DNA from: Sinorhizobium fredii USDA 257
GTDB taxonomy: Bacteria > Pseudomonadota > Alphaproteobacteria > Rhizobiales > Rhizobiaceae
Direction of reading: 5' to 3'
Length of the DNA stretch: 64,000 nucleotides
Assembly: GCF_000265205.3 (NCBI RefSeq)
Contig: NC_018000.1
Location: 62,001-126,000, forward strand
The notes below the pieces were generated by a model, which ran no database searches, was not told the DNA's origin, and was given only the letters and a program-made list of their open reading frames with translations. The translations under genes and the position numbers were made by a program. Numbering within the stretch: position 1 is the first letter of the stretch; each line of letters starts with the position of its first letter. Shown here piece by piece: positions 27,299 through 35,928 of this stretch.

Positions 27299-28780
27299 AT
27301 GGTAGAAGACGCACGTCCGGCCAATGAAGGTGCGCCGCCGCGAGCGGCCGTCGGATTTCTGCGCGGGCTCTCCGGCAAGCTCCTGCTGCTGACGATCGCT
27401 TTCGTCATGCTGGCGGAGGTGCTGATCTTCGTACCGTCCGTCGCCAATATGCGGCTCCGCTGGCTAGAGGACCGGCTGAACACCGTGGCTGCCGCTGCGG
27501 TCGTCGTCGACGGGCTGCAGAATATAGAGCTGCCGCGCCCCGTGCAGCGCGAGACCCTGATGGCAACCGGCACCAAGGCGATCGTCATCCGCCGCAAGGA
27601 CGCCTCGCGGATGATCGCGACCGTCGACATGCCTCCGGCGATCGACGGCGAGTACGACATTGCCAATTTCAGCGCCCTCGGCGCGATCCGCGACGCTTTC
27701 GATACGCTGCTTTTCGGCGGCAACCGCATCATGCGCGTCTATGGGCCGCTCGGCGAGAGCGATGCGACGATCGAGCTGGTGATGAAGGATGCGAGCCTGC
27801 GCAAGGCCATGCTCGTCTACTCGCGTAACGTCTTCCTGCTGTCGATCGTCATTTCGCTGATCACCGCGGCACTGATCTTCCTCGCCATCAACCGCATGCT
27901 GATCGTGCCGATCAAGCGCTTGACGGCGAGCATGCAGGAATTTTCCGACGAGCCCTCCAGTCCGGAACGCGTCCTTGTGCCGCCGGACGGCGGGGACGAA
28001 CTCGCGGTCGCCGGTCAGCACCTCGCCAGTATGCAGCGCGAATTGCAGAAGACCTTGAAGCAGCAGAAGAGCCTCGCCGAGCTCGGCCTCGCCGTTTCGA
28101 AGATCAACCACGACATGCGCAACATCCTGTCCTCGGCGCAGCTCATTTCGGACCGGCTGGCCGATGTCGACGATCCGGTGGTCAAGCGCTTCGCGCCGAC
28201 GCTGCTCAGAACCATCGACCGCGCCGTCGGTTACACGCAGGAGGTGCTCTCTTATGGGCGCACAGCCGAGGCCGAACCGCACCGCCGCTTCGTGGCACTC
28301 CGCCCGCTTGTCCAGGATGTCGGCGAACTCTTGGCAGTCGATCGCCAGAGCGGCATTGAATTCGATGTCCAGATCCGCGACGAGATCATGGTCGATGCGG
28401 ACAGCGAGCAGCTTTTCCGCGTCGTTCACAATATCTGCCGCAATGCCGTTCAGGCGCTGGCGAACCATCAGCCCGAGGACGGCCGCTCGAGGATGATTTC
28501 CGTCTCCGCTGTCCGCACGGGCAGCGTCGTGACGATCTCGATCGAAGATACCGGCCCCGGCATGCCGGCCAAAGCGCGAGAAAACCTTTTCGCCGCCTTC
28601 CGCGGTTCGGCACGCTCCGGCGGCACCGGGCTCGGCCTGGCGATCGCCCGCGAACTGGTGCTCGCCCATGGCGGCACCATCGCGCTCGTCGAAAAACCGA
28701 CCCCCGGCACGCTGTTTCGCATCGAGCTGCCGGACCGCCCGGTGCGGCTCGACGCCTTCCGCGCCAAAGGGCGCTCCTGA
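27299..28780 (+). CDS. Membrane sensor histidine kinase
   Basis: A 493-residue kinase. TM1 (LLLLTIAFVMLAEVLIFV) is near residue 30, then an extracytoplasmic sensor of about 125 residues, TM2 (FLLSIVISLITAALIFLAI) and a HAMP-like linker. The phospho-acceptor box is AVSKINHDMRNIL. The ATPase domain has the N box NICRNAVQAL, G1 DTGPGMP and G2 GGTGLGLAIA. No response regulator is adjacent. It begins 22 nt after the flavoprotein stop, so it may share that transcript. A GTG directly before the chosen ATG is an equally possible start, with AAGGAA 9 nt upstream of it. Confidence 0.9.
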   Translation: MVEDARPANEGAPPRAAVGFLRGLSGKLLLLTIAFVMLAEVLIFVPSVANMRLRWLEDRLNTVAAAAVVVDGLQNIELPRPVQRETLMATGTKAIVIRRKDASRMIATVDMPPAIDGEYDIANFSALGAIRDAFDTLLFGGNRIMRVYGPLGESDATIELVMKDASLRKAMLVYSRNVFLLSIVISLITAALIFLAINRMLIVPIKRLTASMQEFSDEPSSPERVLVPPDGGDELAVAGQHLASMQRELQKTLKQQKSLAELGLAVSKINHDMRNILSSAQLISDRLADVDDPVVKRFAPTLLRTIDRAVGYTQEVLSYGRTAEAEPHRRFVALRPLVQDVGELLAVDRQSGIEFDVQIRDEIMVDADSEQLFRVVHNICRNAVQALANHQPEDGRSRMISVSAVRTGSVVTISIEDTGPGMPAKARENLFAAFRGSARSGGTGLGLAIARELVLAHGGTIALVEKPTPGTLFRIELPDRPVRLDAFRAKGRS

Positions 28781-28867
28781 ATTCTCCGTTGCGGCGGGGG
28801 TGCTGCCGCACGGCGTTTGCGGCCCATCCGCCGCCGTTGCAAAAATGAAGTTTTTTGCCGAAAGGCG

Positions 28868-28896
28868 CTTGCAATCCCCGAAAGGACCCTTTAGAG
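28868..28896 (+). promoter_or_regulatory. Candidate promoter of tRNA-Arg
   Basis: CTTGCA (28868-28873), a 17-nt spacer and TTAGAG (28891-28896) lie 36 nt before the tRNA. The spacing is right for a sigma-70-type promoter and CTTG is typical of alphaproteobacterial -35 elements. The -10 match is weak. Confidence 0.4.
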
Positions 28897-28932
28897 GATC
28901 GCCACGCAAGCGGTGGTCACCGCTTCAGGCAC

Positions 28933-29009
28933 GCACCCGTAGCTCAGCTGGATAGAGCACCAGACTACGAATCTGGGGGTCAGGAGTTCGAATCTCTTCG
29001 GGTGCGCCA
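28933..29009 (+). tRNA. tRNA-Arg (anticodon ACG)
   Basis: 77 nt with a complete cloverleaf: acceptor GCACCCG/CGGGTGC, D-arm GCTC...GAGC, and anticodon stem CCAGA/TCTGG with loop CTACGAA, giving ACG (read as ICG). The T-arm holds TTCGAAT. The discriminator is G and CCA is encoded. It decodes CGU, CGC and CGA. The segment behind it looks accessory. Confidence 0.97.
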
Positions 29010-29377
29010 TTTCCAAGTGTTATTGCCACGCTATTTTGCCTCCTTGGCTATTACGTTGCCTTTGAGGCAGTTTTATTGACCTATCTGCCATGCCTACAGC
29101 GCCGTGCGTCTCTTCAGACGCACAAAGGTCGCTGTACTTTGAGGCGGGCCTCCTCCCTGCGTAAGGATCGAACGAAAAGCGCTCATAACTTAAGCCTAAC
29201 GAGGTATCGCAGTCAGGTGATGGCGGCGAGTTAATCAAAATTGGGGATAGGCCCTAGCCTCATTTGAAGCTCACCGCTGCGGACTGGCTTTGGTAATCTG
29301 AACGTTATGCTTGAGAATCATCAGCGCTGCGCACGTATAGCTTTCGTGCCAGTGGCGCATGACCGGAGGGGTATACG
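29010..29377. other. Intergenic region behind tRNA-Arg
   Basis: About 368 nt, more AT-rich than its surroundings and without a convincing gene. It holds the long imperfect hairpin at 29095-29136. A search by eye for a second copy of the tRNA 3' end in the next few kilobases found none. Confidence 0.5.
29095..29136 (+). repeat. Nested hairpin element
   Basis: Outer arms TACAGCG (29095-29101) and CGCTGTA (29130-29136) enclose a perfect 8-bp inner stem, GTGCGTCT (29104-29111) and AGACGCAC (29116-29123), with a 4-nt loop and AAAGGT on the 3' side. From memory, very similar palindromes recur in rhizobial intergenic regions. Only this copy was seen here. Confidence 0.55.
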
Positions 29378-31694
29378 ATGGCTCTTGCAAAAACGTCCGA
29401 GGCGACGGGCGAGAGCGCTACATCCCCCTGTGGCGACGGACGAACCACGGCAGCTCCATGCTATCGCGCTCGGGAGGCCTCCTTTAGGGCTACGCTCCGT
29501 TTGATCCCGTTCTGCCTCTTTATGCTGCTTGGAACTCCCGCAAAAGATCAAACAGCAACTGACGACAGGCTCGCCCCGCAAGACATGGTCGAAATACGCG
29601 TTTCGGGATGGCATGCCTTGCTTGGCGGTGTCGTCGAGGCGACGCTGCTTAACGACACTTTTACGATCGGGACAGCCGGAACGCTGGAACTTCCGGAAAT
29701 CGGGCGTCTGCCAGCGGCGGGTCTACGAGCGAGTGAACTGGCGAAGCTGATAGCCGATCGCTTGCAAGCCAGAAGCGGCAGCCAAGAACGCCCAGTCACG
29801 ACTGTCCACCGACGAACGCCGGCTTCCGACGTGCAGTCATCGCGCGCGACCAAACGTGTCGAGGGGCGCCCGCCAGCGGAACAACAGCGCAGGGTAGAGC
29901 CGGCGACGGAGCTATTGCAAGCTCTGGAACGAGAACGGTTCAGGGCAGACGCTCTACTTCGTAACCTGGCGGCCGGGCGCAAGGATCTCGAAGCTGCTCG
30001 CGCAGAATCACGCGCCGCGCGGCAGGCCGCACAAAACGATGCATTCCAATACAAGCGGGATCACGCTGCGGAGCGTCAACTGCGTGCCACCCTGACGCAG
30101 GAACTCAGTGCCGCGCGGGCCGATCTCAAAGCGATGAGCATTCAACGCGAGCAGGCAGCGAATGCGGTGGTGCGAGCGAGGGAGGCCGCGGAAGCTGCGG
30201 TCAACGAGGCTCATGAGATGGCTGCGCGCGAACGCGCCAAGGGCGCCGCGCTGGAGCAGAAGCTCCTCGCGGCGCGCGGGGAAGTCGCCGCAATCAAGAA
30301 CGCTGCGCAAACGGTTGCTGATGACCGTGAGGAAACGCTCCGCCGGGATCTGGCCGCGGCCAGGAGAGACCTTGATGCGATGCGGCGCACCGCCGCCGAG
30401 GCCGGCTCTCAGGCGCGAAGAGCGGCCGATCTGACGGCTGAACAAGGGCGAGCTCTTGAAGGGCAGCGCCAACGAGCCGAAGGGCTTGCGCGCGATCTGA
30501 CGGCGGCATTGCGCGAGATGCAGGATTGGCGGGCCAAAGCCGCTGGAGCAATTCGATCGAAGGCTGCCGCGCTCAGAGCGCGACACGCTGCGGAGGTATC
30601 CTTGGCTGATGCGAGACGCGCGGTCGATGAGGAACGGCAAAAGCTTGCAACCTACGAAGCCGATCTTGCCGCCGCCCGCCAGTCGATCGCCGCCCTGGAC
30701 GCCAGCGCCAAGCTGGCCGCGACAGAGCGGGCCACCGCGGCTGAGGCTCAAAAGGCTGCCGAGGCCGCCGCAACGCGGGCTGGCGAAGCACTCGCCTTCG
30801 GAGGTCGAGAAGGTAAGGGAGATCGCGCGTGATCTTCATGCCGCTCGCCAGGAACGCGACGCGGCAAGGGAGGAATTGAGCCGGGTCTCAGCGGCTCAGA
30901 ACAAGACGTTAGAGGACGAGCGCGTAGTGCGCCAATCGACCGCCGCCCTGGAGGCCCGCGCTAATCTGGCTGCGACAGAGCGGGCCGCCGCGGCTGAGGC
31001 TCAGAAGGCTGCCGAGGCTGCGGCAAGGCGTGCTGGCGAAGCGCTCGCCTTGGAGGTCGAGAAGGGAAGGAAGTTCGTGCGCGATATCGACACTGCTCGC
31101 CGGGAACGCGACGCTGCAAGGGAAGCGTTGAGCCGGGCTTCAGCGGCTCAGAACGAGGCATTGGAGGACGAGCGCGTGGTGCGCCAATCGGCCGCTGCCC
31201 TGGAGGCCCGCGCCAAGCTGGCCGTGTCAGAGCGGGCCGCCGCGGCTGAGGCTCAGAAGGCTGCCGAGGCGGCGGCAAGGCGGGCTGGCGAAGCGCTCGC
31301 ATTGGAGGTCGAGAAGGGAAGGAAGCTCGCGCGCGATCTCGATACTGCTCGCCGGGAACGCGATGCGGCAAAGGACGAACTGAGCCGGATCCCATCGGAG
31401 CGGCGGGAGGCGTTGGACGACGAGCGGGATCGGACGAAGAATCGCGATCTGCCAGCGGCAGGGAGGGAAAATGAACGCCGGATGACGGCTATCGAGCGTG
31501 TACCGAAGGTGGGCGCCGGTAATCGCGCCAGTCACGGCGCAAAGGCCATTGCACGGACGGCCGCCCGATCGGTCCGCGAACCGGAATCGCGGGGAATCCG
31601 CAGGGTGGAGGTCCGCAAGCCAAGGCGATCGATGACGGTCGCGCTCCCCGACGAGTTGCTTCCTAAGCGGTCGCCGATGCCTGGGCGCTGGTAG
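29378..31694 (+). pseudogene. Polysaccharide-export-like protein with long coiled-coil repeats, frameshifted
   Basis: The first frame (29378-30832) starts at an ATG preceded by GGAGGGG. It has a hydrophobic segment near residues 40-53 and a polysaccharide-export domain (PQDMVEIRVSGWHALLGG to LAKLIADRLQAR, about 67-131). After that it is an Ala/Arg/Glu-rich coiled coil. At 30799 an extra C (GCCTTCGGAGG, where the repeat copies have GCCTTGGAGG or GCATTGGAGG) shifts the frame and the first frame ends 11 codons later. The coiled coil continues in the +1 frame to 31694 through near-identical repeats and a basic tail. Without that base it would be one protein of about 770 residues. It may be a recent mutation, a phase-variation-like event or a sequencing error. 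Confidence 0.7.
30801..31440 (+). repeat. Tandem 252-bp coding repeats
   Basis: The motif GAGGTCGAGAAGG recurs at 30801, 31053 and 31305, exactly 252 nt apart, giving two full copies and a partial third. A partial copy also precedes 30801. Each unit encodes 84 residues containing ERAAAAEAQKAAEAAARRAG. Near-identical copies could recombine or slip. Confidence 0.85.
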
Positions 31695-31747
31695 AGAAGT
31701 AGAATGCATTTCAGAGGGCTGCTTAGGCCCAGATGAGGAACCTGGTG

Positions 31748-32662
31748 ATGCGCAAGTACTTAGCAGCCACATTCTTGATCGCAGTTGCAATCGGCCCCGC
31801 TTCGGCTCTTGACATCCGTGGCGGCGCCAAAGTCGGCCCCGTCGGGGTCAGCACCAGTGTGGGGCTTGGCAAGAAGGGCGCCTCGGCAGGGATCGGCGCG
31901 GACGTCGACAAAGTGGGCGGAGCAAAAGCCGGAGCCTCGGCCGGCAAAAAGGGGACCTCGGCCGGGATCGGTGCGGATGTCAACGGAGTAGGTGGAGCAA
32001 AGGCTGGAGCCGCGATCGGCAGCAAAGGCATCTCGGCAGGGTTTGGAGCGAATGTCAACGGAGTGGGCGGTGCGAAAGCTGGGGCTTCGCTCGGTACGAA
32101 CGGGGGATCGAGCGCTGGCGTGGCCGGCAATGTCGGGCGTGCCAATGGCGGAGTTTCGGCCGGTGCCGGTTCGACAGGCGGGTTGTCCAGCGTTGGGGGA
32201 GCGTCCGCTGCTCGGGGGAATGCTTCAGGTGGTTGGGCCGCAGGGACCTCGGGGCGTGGCAGTGCCACTACGATCATCCGCTTCGCTCCCGCAACGAGCG
32301 CACGACCCATCGTCCTGCCGCGGATCCTTTGGCCGTTGAAGGCGAAGCGCGCCCAACACGAGCGAGGCGAATGGGGTTACCCCTTGCGATTCCCGTTGTC
32401 GCTTGCAGCGATTCCGGGTACCCCACCTGCCGTGGTCCGCGTCTGCCGTCGGGCAATCGCGTCGGCTGCGTCGCCGCTTGGCGCCCTGCAGGTGCGTGCG
32501 GCAAGCGCCGGTTCCCTGCTGCGGCATCGGAGCGGTGCGCTCACGGCTCCGCTTGCGGTGAGCATAGACTATCGAGGTCAACACGGCGTCGAAGTCCGCC
32601 AGGCGCGAATCCGGTGCCGCCTCGATCCGTCTGGCAGGGTCACCGCCGTGATTGCTCCATGA
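31748..32662 (+). CDS. Secreted glycine/alanine-rich repeat protein
   Basis: A 304-residue protein with a clear signal peptide (MRKYLAATFLIAVAIGPASA, cut after ASA). It continues with three or four 25-residue repeats (75 bp in the DNA) of the form KKGTSAGIGADVNGVGGAKA at about residues 30-135, then a Gly/Ser-rich stretch. The C-terminal half is Arg-rich and ends in a short segment with VRQARIRCR. I chose the ATG 8 nt after AGGA; another ATG 15 nt upstream is possible. I do not recognise a named family. The repeats suggest a surface or matrix structural protein. It follows the polysaccharide-export-like gene by about 50 nt and may be functionally linked. Confidence 0.7.
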   Translation: MRKYLAATFLIAVAIGPASALDIRGGAKVGPVGVSTSVGLGKKGASAGIGADVDKVGGAKAGASAGKKGTSAGIGADVNGVGGAKAGAAIGSKGISAGFGANVNGVGGAKAGASLGTNGGSSAGVAGNVGRANGGVSAGAGSTGGLSSVGGASAARGNASGGWAAGTSGRGSATTIIRFAPATSARPIVLPRILWPLKAKRAQHERGEWGYPLRFPLSLAAIPGTPPAVVRVCRRAIASAASPLGALQVRAASAGSLLRHRSGALTAPLAVSIDYRGQHGVEVRQARIRCRLDPSGRVTAVIAP

Positions 32663-32774
32663 CTCGGCCGCTTAGAGTCTTTCCTGTACCTGCAGGAAGT
32701 GCAGCGTCGCGTCACGAGACACCGCGGCAACATTTGCCCGCGATGCCTCGGAGAACCCGTAAACTCGACCCACT

Positions 32775-33245
32775 TCAGCCGGGATGGCTGAAGCGGGCCA
32801 CCTGCGCATCTCTCGTCAGATTGCGGAAGCTGGTGCCGCTCATGTGCACCAGCGTTCTATGGTCGCCACCCTCGAAATAGACGTCGTTGGCCTTGTCGAG
32901 GCTCTCGTCGAGGATGACAGGGACGCCATAGGCCGATCCGATGGGCGGTACCGCGCCGATCTCGCAATCGTTAAAGAGCGTGCTGACCTCCTCCTCCGAG
33001 GCGAGGCCCAGACGCCGGTTCATGACATCCTGCAGCGTCGAGAGCTCGACCCGGTGCGTGGCCGGTACGACGGCGAGCACATAGCCCATCTCGTGGTGTA
33101 CGACCACGGATTTGGCCAACCTGTTGCCAGGAACATGGGCGGCCTCAGCCGTCTGGCTGGTCGTTGCGGTACGGTTGTGAGGGACGGTGTCGTAGTCGAT
33201 GCCCTCGGTCTCGATATAGTTCTGGAGTTTCCTTGCGATCGTCAT
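32775..33245 (-). CDS. YbaK/EbsC-type aminoacyl-tRNA deacylase
   Basis: A 156-residue protein of the YbaK/ProX editing family, which hydrolyses mischarged aminoacyl-tRNAs in trans. Recognisable elements are YDTVPHNRTATTSQTAEAA, the conserved Lys in NRLAKSVVVH, and the substrate-pocket region EIGAVPPIGSAYGVPVILDE. The length is right for a free-standing domain. The exact misacylated tRNA it clears cannot be deduced. It is transcribed alone, opposite to the repeat-protein genes. Confidence 0.9.
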   Translation of the reverse strand: MTIARKLQNYIETEGIDYDTVPHNRTATTSQTAEAAHVPGNRLAKSVVVHHEMGYVLAVVPATHRVELSTLQDVMNRRLGLASEEEVSTLFNDCEIGAVPPIGSAYGVPVILDESLDKANDVYFEGGDHRTLVHMSGTSFRNLTRDAQVARFSHPG

Positions 33246-33373
33246 CGTAGGCGTCCCTTCTGTAAAGTGGTGACGCAGAAAGGAATTATTCTGCCCTGAT
33301 CGTCTGCGGAGTCAACGATGAATGGGCGCGGCGGGTCCTGGCGACTTGCGGACGGGAACGTTCCTGACGTTCG

Positions 33374-34051
33374 TCACCACACGAACGGAATGAGCCGATA
33401 GCGCACCCGTTCCGCATATTCGTCGTATCCCGCAAGGCCGGCGCGGAGCGCCTTTTCCTCGATGCCGACGCGGATGGCGAGCAGGGCCGCGAGCCCCAAT
33501 GCAGCCAGCAGCCCCCACCAGGAGCCGAGCAACAGCGACGTGCCGGCGACGAAAAGCAGGCTGCCGCTGTAGAGAGGATGGCGGACATAACGATAGGGGC
33601 CGGTGGTGATCACCCTCTGTCCACGCTCGCTCTGCACCTTCACCACCGGTGCGGCGAAGCTGTTTTCGCGCAGAACCCGATAGTTGAAGCCGATGGAAAG
33701 AACGAGCAGCAGCGCCCCGGCGGCCTGTGCCCATGGTGGTACCGCCGACCACTCGAATCGAGCGGCATCGAGCGCCATGAAGGCGAAGGCGCCGAACAGG
33801 AAGAGGAGAAGCACGGTGAGGAGCACCTTGTCGGCCTTCGGCTGGTCCTTCTGGATGGGCGCCGACAATCGCTCCTTGAGCAGTGCCGGATCGTGCCAGG
33901 CCAGCAGCAGCCCGGTGACCAGCGAAAGTGCCAGCATGATGGCGAGGTAAATCCACGCGGCCGGCCAGGCGAAGGTTCCGGCCGAGGCGAAGAGAACGGC
34001 TCCCATGATCCCGAACCAGATGAGGGTCTGGACGATCAATCTGGCGACCAT
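33374..34051 (-). CDS. Isoprenylcysteine carboxyl methyltransferase-like membrane protein
   Basis: A 225-residue polytopic membrane protein with about five helices. The C-terminal signature TTGPYRYVRHPLYSG near residue 149 and the terminal EEKALRAGLAGYDEYAERV define the ICMT/PEMT-like SAM-dependent family. Bacterial members methylate lipids or small molecules; prenylated protein substrates are not expected. AAGGAGC precedes the ATG. The gap to the 34-residue gene is about 200 nt and holds a perfect palindrome. Confidence 0.87.
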   Translation of the reverse strand: MVARLIVQTLIWFGIMGAVLFASAGTFAWPAAWIYLAIMLALSLVTGLLLAWHDPALLKERLSAPIQKDQPKADKVLLTVLLLFLFGAFAFMALDAARFEWSAVPPWAQAAGALLLVLSIGFNYRVLRENSFAAPVVKVQSERGQRVITTGPYRYVRHPLYSGSLLFVAGTSLLLGSWWGLLAALGLAALLAIRVGIEEKALRAGLAGYDEYAERVRYRLIPFVW

Positions 34052-34170
34052 CAGTGAGCTCCTTGCAATGCCTATACGCCCCGACCGAGTGTTCTCAAAC
34101 TAGCGTCGCAGTGGGGCACGTTTGCGGCAAGCCCCGGTGCCCATTCTCGGCGCGTTCACGATGTTGTGCA

Positions 34171-34184
34171 TGAGACGCGTCTCA
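34171..34184. promoter_or_regulatory. Perfect 14-bp palindrome, TetR-like operator candidate
   Basis: TGAGACGCGTCTCA at 34171-34184 lies between the divergent ICMT-like gene and the small membrane-protein gene, 68 nt upstream of the latter. Symmetry, length and position suit a TetR-family operator. No such regulator is encoded in the neighbourhood. Confidence 0.45.
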
Positions 34185-34251
34185 AAACCCCTGCGTCGGA
34201 TTCCCACATGATTCCCGTTGGTAAGCCATCCAGGAGAAAGGAGGGGCTTGA

Positions 34252-34356
34252 GTGTATCGCTATATGATGAAGGAGTTGATGCTGATCATCGCTGGTCTGA
34301 TGGCCTGTGCCCTTCTGATGCTGCTCGTCACGCAGATCTCGGTCGCATCGCTTTGA
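34252..34356 (+). CDS. 34-residue predicted single-span membrane protein
   Basis: A GTG start is preceded by AAGGAGGGG with a 5-nt spacer, one of the strongest ribosome sites in the window. The frame encodes MYRYMMKELMLIIAGLMACA followed by LLMLLVTQISVASL. A short positively charged N-terminus leads into one hydrophobic helix of about 22 residues. It ends just before the convergent DUF1810 gene. No family is recognised. The ribosome site, membrane-segment composition and upstream palindrome together argue that it is translated; chance cannot be excluded at this length. Confidence 0.5.
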   Translation: MYRYMMKELMLIIAGLMACALLMLLVTQISVASL

Positions 34357-34369
34357 GCTTGGCCGGCAT

Positions 34370-34798
34370 TCAGATCCTGCCGAGAATTTCCCTCGTTCGA
34401 GGATCCCTGGCACCATTGTAATAATGGTCGAGCGCCCTTGCGAAAGCGCCGACGGTCGGGTCGGCGGCCTCGAAGAGCGTCATCGACGAGCGGAACTTGA
34501 GATCGTCCGGCCGGCCGAAGATGTCCAGTGCGCTGCGCCCGGTTACTGCATTCACGGCTTCCGTGCATTCGAGAAGGCGCCGGCCGAGGAGTGGGTGCCT
34601 GAGATAGACCCGCGCCTCATCGACATTCGAGATCGCGTAGCGCTGCGCCATCGGGGAATGGCCGAGGCCCTGGATCTGCGGGAAGATGAACCACATCCAA
34701 TGGGTCCGCTTGGCGCCGGCGCGAAGCTCCGCCAGCGCGGTCTCATAGACGCATTGCTGCGCCTTGACGAAACGCTCGAGATCGGAGGCTTCGCTCAT
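34370..34798 (-). CDS. DUF1810 family protein
   Basis: A 142-residue soluble protein of DUF1810 (calpastatin-like in old annotations). Characteristic segments are LERFVKAQQCVYETALAELR, THWMWFIFPQ and GLGHSPMAQRYAI; SALDIFGRPDDLKFRSSMTLF follows. The function is unknown. AAGG with a 5-nt spacer supports the ATG chosen; another ATG lies directly before it. It follows the aldo/keto reductase by 50 nt on the same strand and may be co-transcribed. Confidence 0.87.
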   Translation of the reverse strand: MSEASDLERFVKAQQCVYETALAELRAGAKRTHWMWFIFPQIQGLGHSPMAQRYAISNVDEARVYLRHPLLGRRLLECTEAVNAVTGRSALDIFGRPDDLKFRSSMTLFEAADPTVGAFARALDHYYNGARDPRTREILGRI

Positions 34799-34848
34799 CA
34801 TGGCCTTGCCTTGGGCCGGAATGCCGGGAAGGCGGCGCCTTCGCCACC

Positions 34849-35835
34849 TTACCACCGCTGATGAACATGAACCTTGATCAGCCGCTCGTAAAGTGCGGCG
34901 ATCGCGTCCATGGCCGCTCCGTCGATCGGTGCAAGGGCGCTTGCTGCCGCATTCGATTGAGCCTGGACGGCGTTGCGGGCGCCGGGAATGACGACGGAAA
35001 CGGCCTCCTGCGCGAGGATCCAGCGAAGCGCGAACTGCGCCATCGGCACATTCGCCGGCACCAGAGCACGCAACTGTTCAACCGCTTCCAGCGCTGCCTC
35101 GAACGGCACGCCGGCGAAGGTCTCGCCGACGTCGAATACTTCGCCGTGACGGTTGAAGTTGCGGTGGTCGTCCGCGGCGAAGACCGTGTCCCTGCCGATC
35201 TTGCCGGAAAGCAGGCCGGAGGCGAGCGGCACGCGAACGATGATGCCGACATTCTTCTTCTTCGCTTCGGCGAAGAAGAGATCGTGCGGCCGCTGACGGA
35301 AGATGTTGTAGATGATCTGCACCGTGGCGATGCCCGGATATTCGATCGCCTTCAGGGCCTCCTCGACCCTCTCGACCGAGACGCCGTAATGGCGGATCTT
35401 GCCCTTGGTCACCAGCTGGTCGAGTGCGCCGAAGAGCTCCGGGCGGTAGTAGACGTCCGTCGGCGGGCAGTGGAGCTGGACGAGATCCAGCGCCTCGACG
35501 CCGAGATTCTTGAGGCTGCGGTCGATGAAGGCCTCGATATTGCCGCCCGTATAGCCGTCGGCGACATGCGGGTTGAGCCGCCGCCCGGCCTTGGTGGCAA
35601 CGAGGGGCTTCTCGCCGCCGCGTTCCTTCAGCACCGCGGCGATGATCTTTTCCGAGCGCCCGTCGCCATAGACGTCAGCCGTGTCGATGAAGGTGACGCC
35701 GTTGTCGAGCGCGGCGTGAAGGGCGCGCCTGCCGTCCTCCTCGCTGACGTCGCCCCAGGAGCCGCCGATCTGCCAGGCGCCGAATCCGATCTCCGAAATC
35801 CTTGCGCCCGTCCGTCCCAAAATCCTCGTCTTCAT
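34849..35835 (-). CDS. Aldo/keto reductase
   Basis: A 328-residue NADPH-dependent TIM-barrel oxidoreductase. The catalytic tetrad can be seen: Asp and Tyr in FIDTADVYGDGRSE (Asp51, Tyr56), Lys in LVATKAG, and His in LVQLHCPP. The cofactor region VSVVIPGARNAVQAQSN is near the C-terminus. The substrate is unknown; the sequence belongs to the general bacterial aldehyde-reductase group. GAGGAGG upstream gives a good start. Likely co-transcribed with DUF1810. Confidence 0.92.
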   Translation of the reverse strand: MKTRILGRTGARISEIGFGAWQIGGSWGDVSEEDGRRALHAALDNGVTFIDTADVYGDGRSEKIIAAVLKERGGEKPLVATKAGRRLNPHVADGYTGGNIEAFIDRSLKNLGVEALDLVQLHCPPTDVYYRPELFGALDQLVTKGKIRHYGVSVERVEEALKAIEYPGIATVQIIYNIFRQRPHDLFFAEAKKKNVGIIVRVPLASGLLSGKIGRDTVFAADDHRNFNRHGEVFDVGETFAGVPFEAALEAVEQLRALVPANVPMAQFALRWILAQEAVSVVIPGARNAVQAQSNAAASALAPIDGAAMDAIAALYERLIKVHVHQRW

Positions 35836-35928
35836 CTGAAGGCCTCCTCGATCACTTGTCGTCGTGGCGGCGCCACGCCGGTTTATCGATCATTTGTATG
35901 ATGATTGTGAGGCCGAGGAAAAGAGCGC

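Noticed and set aside
30790..30815. Programmed +1 frameshift in the repeat gene
   Set aside because: There is no rare codon or in-frame stop at the shift point; comparison with the sister repeats shows a plain inserted C.
28933..32700. Complete integrative element at tRNA-Arg
   Set aside because: No integrase, no second copy of the tRNA 3' end and no transfer genes were found.
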